A DNA stretch of 11,257 nt, taken from positions 4,563 to 15,819 of the forward strand of contig SSBO01000076.1 of assembly GCA_005281725.1 (NCBI GenBank), given 5' to 3'. This DNA is from Wuchereria bancrofti (taxonomy: Eukaryota > Nematoda > Chromadorea > Rhabditida > Onchocercidae). Made by a program: the position numbers and the translations under genes. This document shows positions 1 through 6,905 of the stretch, piece by piece. The first letter of the stretch is position 1. Every line of letters begins with the position of its first letter. The notes beneath the pieces were generated by a model that worked only from the letters and a program-made list of their open reading frames with translations, did no database searches and was not told the DNA's origin.

Positions 1-440
1 AGGTTGTTGATTGCAGGGAGATTCGTTGAATGTAGATGTAAGTATGTGGGATAACAGAGGAAGAGAATAATCCTTTATTAACAGAAGCAACCGTACAATC
101 CAACAAAACTGATGCATTATATCTATTAAGATGTGGGAGTGGTTTATAATCAGACATTTTTACAAAGATCGTTTAGTTTAGATGATAATGAGTTACTTGA
201 ACAATAGGTTACAATGGACAATAGTTACAATGCAAGGATTGCATCACAAAGAACTTACATTGGGTGGCAACTATAGTTGGTTACAATTGACATTAAATGG
301 TGGATGCTCATGGCATAGGATTGTTATAAGATCAAAGGTCAGCTAAACGAGTGCGATTCATTGCAAAGGAAATTATAATGGATTGCTATATTAAGCAGTA
401 TTAACATTTATTTAGCTTCGCGATATTGAAATTCGCGACA
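1..440 (-). mobile_element. BEL/Pao-type LTR (5' LTR or solo LTR), left end outside window
   Basis: About 315 bases (126-440) align with 8407-8740, with scattered substitutions and small indels. Both copies end at the same outer sequence, which on the minus strand begins TGTCGCGAATTTC, the expected TG start of an LTR. An AATAAA poly(A)-like signal on the minus strand lies near 70-76, and the second LTR has one in the comparable place. The part left of about 125 is much less conserved between the copies. Beyond the LTR terminus lies COX1-like sequence rather than pol, so read on the minus strand this is a 5' LTR or a solo LTR inserted in mitochondrial-derived DNA. Which of the two cannot be decided because the other side is outside the window. 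Confidence 0.8.
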
Positions 441-1298
441 CGAGTGTCAATATCTAACCCAGTAGTATACACATGATGACCCCAAACAGAAGTACCAAGG
501 ACAGCAATCCAAATAGAAGTAAAAGTTATACTAGTTTGACCAAACAAACGATCCTTATCAATTAAAGACAAAACAGCCTCATTAATAATACCAAAAACAG
601 GTAAAATAATCACATATACTTCTGAATGACCAAAAAATCAAAATAAATGTTGATACAATAAAGGATTTCCACCATTTTTAGTATCATAAAAAGAAGTATT
701 AAAATTACGATCAAACAATAAAAATAATAATGGACCAGCTAAAAGAGGAACGGATAATACCAATAAAAAAGATGTTTCAGCAACAGAAAGCATATTCTGA
801 GTAGTAACTATAAAATTAATAGCACCTAACAAAAAACCAATACCTACAGTATGTAAACCCAAAATTATCACATCCAAAGAAACTTCAGGCTGACCTTCAA
901 CTCTTAAAGGAGGATAAAAAGTCCAACTACTGATAAAGTAAAAAAAAAACCAAAAAAAAACCACAAAAGTAAACCAAAAAGATAAAACATTAACCTGAGG
1001 AAAAGCTATCTCACCTAATATAACAGGCAATATTCAATTAAAATAGGCGTCACTATAAAAAAATTATTAAAACGCCATGTATAGTCAAAACAGAATTATA
1101 AACTTGACCACTATCAAAAAATAAATAACCACCAGGACTAGATAACTTAAAACGAATAATTATAGATAATACAGATCCACCTAACCCAGCTTAATAACCT
1201 AATACAATATAATAAGTACCAATAGTTTTATGATTAACAGTATTAATAATACTCTGCTTCAATACATTACCAAAAGTCATACCACAAAAAATATTCAT
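441..1298 (-). pseudogene. COX1: Cytochrome c oxidase subunit I, mitochondrial-derived, truncated and broken
   Basis: COX1 is the haem-copper catalytic subunit of mitochondrial complex IV. Recognisable blocks in order are NHKTIGTYY, SPGGYLFF, HGVLI, SSWTFYPPL, VEGQPE, LHTVGIG, GAINF, LLYQHLFWFFGH, DKDRLFGQTS and WGHHVYTTGLDIDTR. The start is taken at ATG 1296-1298. TGA encodes Trp in LFWFFG, so the mitochondrial code applies. Damage is clear. A TAA replaces the Trp codon in the GYWAG-type block near 1190. A T-run frameshift lies near 1055. The family motif IGGFG before the Asn-Trp is missing, as are the GGGPG loop and about 15 residues before TSFLLVLSVP. The invariant HPEVY reads HSEVY (614-628). 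The gene stops at residue block DTR, where the LTR begins; the C-terminal half is absent. It lies directly downstream of ND4, as in many nematode mitochondrial genomes. Confidence 0.92.
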
Positions 1299-2099
1299 AT
1301 TAAATAAAAATAAATCAAAAAAAAATACAAACTATTGAAAATCAATGGCAAACAAACAACAGTTCGACTATTACAAATATAACTAACCTTATTACCTACT
1401 ATAAAACAAACCATAACATAAACAGAATAGTAAAAAGAAACTAAATAATATACAAAAAGAAAAAAAACATCAAAATAAAAAACAGAACTAAACCAATTTA
1501 ATATCAAATACTCAGAAAAAAGAAATAGAACTTGGAAAACCAAAACTAGAAACTATAGTCAAGCAAAAAACCAAACAAAACAATATACTAACATTAAAAT
1601 ACCCGTAAATAATAAATCAAACGCCTTCTAGCAATGTATAAAATTCTCTAATAAAATAAAATATCAAAACAGAAGTATAACCATGAGATAATATCATAAC
1701 CAAAGCTATAGATTTTCCATGATATAATATACTAATCTCCGATAATAAAACAAAACCCATATGACAAACAGAAGAATAAGCAGCTGAAGACTTACAATCA
1801 TTGTGAAACATACAAATAAAACAACAAAATACTATCCCGACTAAAGAAAAAAAAATCAATAACTCAGAACCAAAAAAACTCAAAGGCTTACTAATATGAC
1901 AAAGACCGGCTCCACCTAACTTTAATATAACACCAACCAAAACTATTCTAACCCTAGTTGGAGTCCCTACATGAACCTTAGGTAACCACACATGTAAAAA
2001 ATAAACAGGAAATTTAATTAAAAAACACAAACTTAACAAAAAAACCAACTCATAAGATATAAAAAATCATAATAAACAAAATTAAAAAAAATTAAAAGC
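1295..2099 (-). pseudogene. ND4: NADH dehydrogenase subunit 4, C-terminal part, mitochondrial-derived
   Basis: ND4 is a proton-pumping membrane subunit of mitochondrial complex I. The minus-strand reading contains LIKFPVYFLHVWLPKVHV, LKLGGAGL, KSSAAYSSVCHMGFVLL and ILSHGYTSVLIFYF, all diagnostic of ND4. The reading passes a TGA at 1617-1619 that would be Trp in the mitochondrial code. It then needs a shift in a T run near 1518-1525 to join the C-terminal SEYLILNWFSS segment, which runs to about 1295 and touches the COX1 start. Where the family has PKAHVEAPT the sequence has PKVHVGTPT, suggesting relaxed constraint. The N-terminal part is not upstream in the same orientation: at 2099 the sequence folds back onto the opposite strand. 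Confidence 0.9.
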
Positions 2100-2277
2100 T
2101 CATGTTGCCTGTTTTATTTTGTTTGTTGGGAAATGGTCGTCAGGTGGAGAAAATTAGTCCTTGTAATTATTAAGTTTTTTGTATTTTGGTATGCTTTTCT
2201 TATTTTTTTAGTCATGCTTTTAATTTTTTTTAATTTTGTTTATTATGATTTTTTATATCTTATGAGTTGGTTTTTTT
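2038..2277. repeat. 62-bp perfect inverted repeat (fold-back) with 116-bp spacer inside ND4
   Basis: Positions 2038-2099 are the reverse complement of 2216-2277, and the arms match by eye over all 62 bases. The spacer 2100-2215 is ND4 coding sequence in plus orientation. The right arm ends exactly at the N at 2278. A short repeat ending at a contig end is what overlap-based assembly can leave behind, but the turn at 2099/2100 itself has no N, so a genuine fold-back inversion or a chimeric library molecule is also possible. Confidence 0.9.
2100..2277 (+). pseudogene. ND4: ND4 middle fragment, inverted relative to the ND4 C-terminal part
   Basis: The plus-strand reading contains LLGNGRQVEKISPCNY, matching the ND4 block that in nematodes reads like GYQVEK(I/L) followed by a Tyr-rich stretch. 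It continues into a hydrophobic F-rich segment and then into the 62-bp repeat shared with 2038-2099. Two TAA codons interrupt the reading, or T-run indels hide the true frame. Placed head to tail, this fragment would directly precede the minus-strand ND4 segment, with the 62 bp as their shared overlap. It therefore looks like the displaced preceding part of the same gene. Identification rests mainly on the RQVEKIS block. Confidence 0.65.
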
Positions 2278-2278
2278 N
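2278..2278. other. Single unresolved base (assembly join)
   Basis: One N separates the right arm of the 62-bp fold-back from the left arm of the long inverted repeat. Both repeats end exactly here, which marks it as a probable contig join rather than a simple ambiguous call. Confidence 0.8.
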
Positions 2279-2360
2279 TTTTCATTTTTGATTATTTAGC
2301 GTTTTGTCGGATTTAAAGAGATGGTCTGTTATGTGTTTTTGACTTTGTCTGCAAAGTTGT

Positions 2361-2412
2361 CATATTTTGTTGTTTTGTTGAATTGCCATATTTTGTTGTT
2401 TTGTTGAATTTT
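2361..2412 (+). repeat. 26-bp tandem duplication in ND2, left arm (copy in right arm at 4967-5018)
   Basis: Units start at CATATTTTG at 2361 and 2387, and the first 24 bases of each are identical. A 26-bp unit shifts the ND2 reading frame. Both units encode the same ND2 block (L-S/P-Y-F-V-V-L-L-N), so one is an extra copy. The same duplication is present in the right arm, so it predates formation of the inverted repeat, or both arms come from the same reads. Confidence 0.9.
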
Positions 2413-2556
2413 TGTAGAGATTTTTTTTTATTTTTGTTTTTTGATATGTTTTTTTGTTATTTTCAATTTTTTTTATTGCGTGGTCTTTTAGACATGGTTG
2501 TTGTAGGTTCTACTGAGTCTTTTAATTGGTTATTGTTATTAGGAATGTCGTGGAAT

Positions 2557-2963
2557 GTATTAACTGCCAGATATTTTATTTTGCCTCAAACTTAGGTAAT
2601 TAAACCAACAAATCAACATTATAACAACAGGCAACGAATATATATAATATAATTATAAAACACTAAAATATTATGAATGGTAGTGGGGATGGTTGGTTAA
2701 TTTATATACAGAACTAAACTGACAACCGGAAATCCGGCGGAGAACATTTGATTGATGTAAAACAAAGATTGCTAACAAAGGGTTTTTTGTTGTATGAGAA
2801 GAAAGGAAGTAATTAGCACAATGGCTTGAAGATCGAGACATAGATTAATTACAAGCGCGAAATTATTTGGTGATTGACTTATCAGACATCTAGCAAAAAA
2901 ATATTGGGATTTGAATGTAATTTAAATGTGTCGTTTTTACGACAAGGGATGTTTTCTTGTAAT
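2557..2963 (+). other. 407-bp intron-like insertion in ND2 (left-arm copy)
   Basis: The ND2 reading ends at Trp-Asn (AAT 2554-2556) and resumes at Glu-Val-Phe (GAA from 2964). The two halves are in different frames, and removing these 407 bases joins them in frame. AATG occurs at both edges (2554-2557 and 2961-2964), so the exact limits can slide by up to four bases. The insert is visibly less T-rich than the flanking genes. It encodes no convincing protein and contains two small hairpins: CCGG-AAAT-CCGG at 2726-2737, and TGTCGT/ACGACA with a TTTT loop at 2929-2944. Size and lack of an ORF would suit a small group I or degenerate group II intron. However, I found no secure P7 or domain V motif, no terminal inverted repeats and no GT-AG ends. 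A small mobile element or displaced non-coding DNA remains possible. Copies lie at 4036-4442 and, partially, 4593-4822. Confidence 0.75.
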
Positions 2964-3215
2964 GAAGTTTTTGTTTTGTTTTTTTATTATTTCGTTATGT
3001 TTTTAATTGTTTCTTATATTTATAATTATGATGTTAATTTTGCTAGTTTAGAGATATTAATAATTTTTTTTAATGTTCCTTTGAGTTTAACATTTTTTTT
3101 AAAGGTTCTGTTATTGTTTGGTACTTTTAATTTTGTTGGTTTTTTTTATTTTCTTTTAATTGTTAGCTATGTGTTTAATATCTTTGGGTATTAGTTATTT
3201 GTTTTTTATGTTTCT

Positions 3216-3604
3216 ATGGTTAGCTTTAGTTTTGGATTAAGTATTATGATTATTTTGTTCATTTATTATTTTGTATTGGTTTATTATCTGTTTTTTAGCT
3301 GTTTTAATTTTTTATTTTTTTCTTTATTTTTCTTTATTGTGTTTGTCTTATTTGGTTTTTTGATTATCCTTGATGTCGTTGTTTTTTTTTTTGATTCTTT
3401 TAATTTTGTTTTTTGTCTTTTATCAGTATTTTTATTTCGGGACTTGTTTGTGTTTCTGAAGTTTTGAGTGTATTGGTTTTTTATAGTTGTCTTATTGTTT
3501 TTTTTAGTGTTTGTTTTTTTATTTTTTTATAGTGTTTGCTTTTTTATTTTTTATTTATTTTTTTCTTTTTTTTTATATTTTTATATTTATTTTTTTATAT
3601 ATAT
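3216..3604 (+). pseudogene. ND4: ND4 N-terminal part, plus-strand copy, truncated at the palindrome centre
   Basis: The reading begins with a hydrophobic F-rich stretch at ATG 3216 and includes FFFDSFNFVFCLLSVFLF, which matches the nematode ND4 block around FDSYSFVLFLL about 55 residues from the start. It runs through a TGA Trp codon near 3465-3470 and continues as a T-rich membrane-like reading to about 3600, where the right arm takes over. The boundary between the end of ND2 and the start of ND4 is unclear, and part of the first 20-30 codons could still be ND2. No tRNA is evident between the two genes. An imperfect 25-bp tandem repeat (3506 onward) lies near the end. Confidence 0.65.
3506..3555 (+). 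repeat. Imperfect 25-bp tandem repeat in T-rich ND4 sequence
   Basis: AGTGTTTG at 3506 recurs at 3531, each followed by a T run, an A and another T run. The period is 25 with one T/C difference. It adds to the short tandem duplications seen in ND2 and ND5, although low complexity makes this one less certain. Confidence 0.6.
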
Positions 3605-3783
3605 TCAAAAAAAAAAACAACGACATCAAGGATAATCAAAAAACCAAATAAGACAAACACAATAAAGAAAAATAAAGAAAAAAATAAAAAATTAAAACAG
3701 CTAAAAAACAGATAATAAACCAATACAAAATAATAAATGAACAAAATAATCATAATACTTAATCCAAAACTAAAGCTAACCAT
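3605..3783 (-). pseudogene. ND4: ND4 N-terminal part, minus-strand copy, cut at the arm end
   Basis: The first 59 residues equal those of the plus-strand copy, then the reading ends at the inner arm boundary just before the FDSFNF block. This copy follows the complete right-hand ND2 in the same direction, so its orientation is the one expected from ND5-ND2-ND4 order. The rest of ND4 continues only in the other copy. Confidence 0.6.
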
Positions 3784-4035
3784 AGAAACATAAAAAACAA
3801 ATAACTAATACCCAAAGATATTAAACACATAGCTAACAATTAAAAGAAAATAAAAAAAACCAACAAAATTAAAAGTACCAAACAATAACAGAACCTTTAA
3901 AAAAAATGTTAAACTCAAAGGAACATTAAAAAAAATTATTAATATCTCTAAACTAGCAAAATTAACATCATAATTATAAATATAAGAAACAATTAAAAAC
4001 ATAACGAAATAATAAAAAAACAAAACAAAAACTTC

Positions 4036-4442
4036 ATTACAAGAAAACATCCCTTGTCGTAAAAACGACACATTTAAATTACATTCAAATCCCAATATTT
4101 TTTTGCTAGATGTCTGATAAGTCAATCACCAAATAATTTCGCGCTTGTAATTAATCTATGTCTCGATCTTCAAGCCATTGTGCTAATTACTTCCTTTCTT
4201 CTCATACAACAAAAAACCCTTTGTTAGCAATCTTTGTTTTACATCAATCAAATGTTCTCCGCCGGATTTCCGGTTGTCAGTTTAGTTCTGTATATAAATT
4301 AACCAACCATCCCCACTACCATTCATAATATTTTAGTGTTTTATAATTATATTATATATATTCGTTGCCTGTTGTTATAATGTTGATTTGTTGGTTTAAT
4401 TACCTAAGTTTGAGGCAAAATAAAATATCTGGCAGTTAATAC
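4036..4442 (-). other. 407-bp intron-like insertion in ND2 (right-arm copy)
   Basis: This is the exact mirror of 2557-2963 in the right arm. A second, partial copy at 4593-4822 results from the tandem duplication. Because it sits in the same codon interval with the same sequence, it gives no independent support for mobility. Confidence 0.75.
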
Positions 4443-4971
4443 ATTCCACGACATTCCTAATAACAATAACCAATTAAAAGACTCAGTAGAACCTACAACA
4501 ACCATGTCTAAAAGACCACGCAATAAAAAAAATTGAAAATAACAAAAAAACATATCAAAAAACAAAAATAAAAAAAAATCTCTACAAAAATNAAAACCCT
4601 TTGTTAGCAATCTTTGTTTTACATCAATCAAATGTTCTCCGCCGGATTTCCGGTTGTCAGTTTAGTTCTGTATATAAATTAACCAACCATCCCCACTACC
4701 ATTCATAATATTTTAGTGTTTTATAATTATATTATATATATTCGTTGCCTGTTGTTATAATGTTGATTTGTTGGTTTAATTACCTAAGTTTGAGGCAAAA
4801 TAAAATATCTGGCAGTTAATACATTCCACGACATTCCTAATAACAATAACCAATTAAAAGACTCAGTAGAACCTACAACAACCATGTCTAAAAGACCACG
4901 CAATAAAAAAAATTGAAAATAACAAAAAAACATATCAAAAAACAAAAATAAAAAAAAATCTCTACAAAAAT
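4213..4971. repeat. 379-bp tandem duplication joined by an N (4592)
   Basis: Positions 4213-4591 and 4593-4971 look identical, with a period of 380 and a single N at the join. The unit covers part of ND2 and most of the 407-bp insert. The left arm has only one copy. A perfect duplication with an N at its junction suggests two overlapping contig ends that were abutted instead of merged. Confidence 0.92.
4592..4592. other. Single unresolved base (assembly join)
   Basis: The N sits precisely between the two copies of the 379-bp duplication. Confidence 0.8.
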
Positions 4972-5439
4972 TCAACAAAACAACAAAATATGGCAATTCA
5001 ACAAAACAACAAAATATGACAACTTTGCAGACAAAGTCAAAAACACATAACAGACCATCTCTTTAAATCCGACAAAACGCTAAATAATCAAAAATGAAAA
5101 GGAGTAGATTCTGACTTCGACATAAGAAAAAAAACTGAAATTTTCAACTATCAAAAAGCAAAAAATAATAATCACAAATCTCCTGAATAACATGATAATC
5201 AAACAAGATGATCTCCCTTTACTCACGGTTAAAAAAATAAAAACAAACGTACAAATAACAAAAACCTCTCATCAAAATATATAGTCCAATACACAAAAGT
5301 TCACAAAACTTAAAAATAATGTAAAAAAACAAAAAATACTAAAAACAAATGAGTCAAACCCAAAATTAGTTTAGAAGGCTAAATAAAATCTATCCATAAT
5401 GTATAGTTTTTTAATCGAAAATTAAAAATAATAACAAAA

Positions 5440-6905
5440 TTATACTAATATTACAAAACATAAATTAAAAAAATAAAACAAAAAAAACTACCAAAACAGC
5501 AACATGAAAAAATCCTCGAAATAAAGAAAAAAAGAAAACAAATGAAAAAAATCATCCAAAAAATAATTAAAATCCAAAATAAAAATATCAAAATAAAAAA
5601 ATTAGGAACCAGTTTATAAATAAAAAAAGAATAAGAACCTATAAAATACTTATTAACAAATTCGATAACAAAATAACGAAAAATATAATTAAAAAAACAA
5701 TCAATAAAAAACAAATAAAAAAACTACCAAAAATTCAAAACGATTAAAAACAGAAACAAGATTTAACAAATCAAAAATCCACCAAAAAGTAAAACAACAG
5801 AAAAAATCAAAAAAAAAACAGGAATAATAAAACAATTTATTAGAAAACCAGCATAATCAAAAAGAGAAAAACCAACATGAAACAAATGTATCATACGATA
5901 ACAATAACAAAAAGTTAAAAAACCCCCCAAAAAATAAAAAAAAGAACCATAATAAAAACGAGATATAAAATACTCTTTACTACAACAACCTCTAGTAAAA
6001 AGCGAACCACATAAACAAATAACAGAAAAATAACAGAAACAAAAATCTGTAATTGAACCAAAATAGGAGCACATATCCCTAAATGAGAATAACCAAGATA
6101 ATCCTGATGACCACAATTAACAAAAATTAAATAACCAACCTGCATAAACAACAAACTCTTAAAAAAAGAATGACTAATTATATGAATAAAAGACAAATAA
6201 TGTAATCCACTACCAATTGCCAAAAAACAAAAACCAATCTGAGATATAGTACTCAAAGCAACAATTTTCTTAGCATCTTGCTCAACTAAAGCACAAAACC
6301 CAGAAAAAACCATAGTAAAAAACCCAATATAAAAAACAAAAGTTAAAACATCAGAATTTAAAGAAACATACATATAACAATCCATTAATATAACACCAGC
6401 AAAGTACTACTATGCACTAAACAACTAATAGGTGTAGGTGCTGCCATAGTCTTAGGCAATCAACTACTAAAAAGATACTGACCACCTTTAACAAAAGCAG
6501 AAATAAACAACATAAAAACTAACAAAGAACTAAAAAACTGATAAGAAAAAGAACCAACAGAAAACAAAATAAAACCATTCAAAAATAAAAAATACAAAAA
6601 TCACCAATTCGATTAGTTATAGCATCTCTACGAGCAACAACATTGTTATAAAATGAAACCAAAAAAAAACTATAAACACCCAAAAAATACTGAAAAAAAA
6701 TCAAGAAAAAATCAAAACCAAAATAATACTACCACTAAAAACAATCAAACCACCCACACTTAAAACAAATAAAAACAAAAAAAAAAATAAAACAAACGAG
6801 AACACTCTGTATATAAAAAGAACCATAAACAAAAACCATTACAAAAAAAAACAAACAAACTTCAAAATTATAAGTAAAAACAAAACTAAAAAAATCACTA
6901 AAAAA
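5440..6905 (-). pseudogene. ND5: NADH dehydrogenase subunit 5, mitochondrial-derived, frame-broken
   Basis: ND5 is the large antiporter-like membrane subunit of mitochondrial complex I. Blocks in order on the minus strand are YNFEVC, FLGVYSFFLVSFYNN, TNRIGD, SSWLPKTMAAPTPISCLVHSST, FSGFCALVEQDAKKIVALS, LSFIHIISHSFFKSLLFMQVGY, GHQDYLGYS, QLQIFVSV, CCSKEYFIS and, at the C-terminal end, a hydrophobic segment to about 5440. TGA stands for Trp in SSWLP. Damage includes loss of the WDGLG-type motif after FLG, a short deletion after HSST near 6400, an 11-bp tandem duplication (6018-6039) that shifts frame after QLQIFVSV, and another frame change near 5790. About the first 40-60 residues are missing at the right end, where mitochondrial similarity stops. 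Confidence 0.9.
6018..6039 (-). repeat. 11-bp perfect tandem duplication in ND5
   Basis: AATAACAGAAA occurs twice in direct succession (6018-6028 and 6029-6039). On the coding strand the extra unit shifts ND5 from the QLQIFVSV frame into the CLCGSLF...SKEY frame; with one unit removed the two family blocks join. This is therefore a derived lesion. Confidence 0.9.

Larger units (their letters stand above)
2279..3194 (+). pseudogene. ND2: NADH dehydrogenase subunit 2, left-arm copy, interrupted by a 407-bp insert
   Basis: ND2 is a membrane subunit of mitochondrial complex I. The reading starts inside the conserved PFHFWLF block at the arm edge. It continues through KL(S/P)YFVVLLN and GSTESFNWLLLLG, which correspond to the nematode ND2 blocks KLPFL and STESFNW. 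After Trp-Asn at 2551-2556 the ND2 similarity stops. It resumes at 2964 with EVFVLFFYYFVM and NVPLSLTFFLKV, matching the family's YYF and NIPFSVSFFVK region. A 26-bp tandem duplication (2361-2412) and a missing T near 2338 break the frame upstream. TAG 3192-3194 falls where nematode ND2 has a Trp, so it may be a nonsense change or a real early stop. The first part of the gene is absent from this copy. Confidence 0.85.
2279..5100. repeat. Long inverted repeat: arms 2279-3394 and 3605-5100, centre 3395-3604
   Basis: The left arm (1116 bp) is the reverse complement of the right arm (1496 bp) once the right arm's extra 380 bp are discounted. By eye I found no difference between arms, and the encoded peptides are identical. 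The arms share the same lesions: a 26-bp tandem duplication and the 407-bp insert in ND2. At the inner end the arms match through an 11-base T/A run plus two bases, then diverge. The outer left end coincides with the N at 2278. Either the duplication is very recent, or it is homogenised by gene conversion, or it was created by assembly. The arms carry ND2 from its FHFW block onward plus the first part of ND4. Confidence 0.93.
3805..5330 (-). pseudogene. ND2: NADH dehydrogenase subunit 2, right-arm copy, longest ND2 version
   Basis: This copy includes the N-terminal part missing from the left arm. Minus-strand sequence from about 5330 to 5101 is T-rich and hydrophobic and leads into STPFHFWLF at the arm edge. 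Within the arm it repeats the left copy exactly, including the 26-bp tandem duplication (4967-5018), the 407-bp insert (4036-4442) and the C-terminal block 3805-4125. It additionally carries a 379-bp segment twice (4213-4591 and 4593-4971), which duplicates part of the coding region and part of the insert. A TAA and a TAG in the N-terminal part suggest decay. The start codon could not be fixed. ND5 lies upstream on the same strand. Confidence 0.8.

Noticed and set aside
2557..2963. Firm call of a group I or group II intron
   Set aside because: No convincing P7 pairing, guide pairing or domain V could be found by eye, so only intron-like is claimed.
2874..3194. ND3, suggested by a KILGFEC stretch resembling the ND3 FEC motif
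   Set aside because: The residues after it align better and at length with the C-terminal half of ND2; the KILGFEC part falls inside the 407-bp insert.
3216..3467. ND6 or a separate F-rich membrane gene
   Set aside because: The FFFDSFNFVFCLL block matches the N-terminal part of nematode ND4, and downstream ND4 pieces are present nearby.
441..6905. Functional mitochondrial genome segment
   Set aside because: Stops valid in any code, frameshifts, lost motifs and an LTR inside COX1 argue against function, although some lesions may be sequencing or assembly errors.
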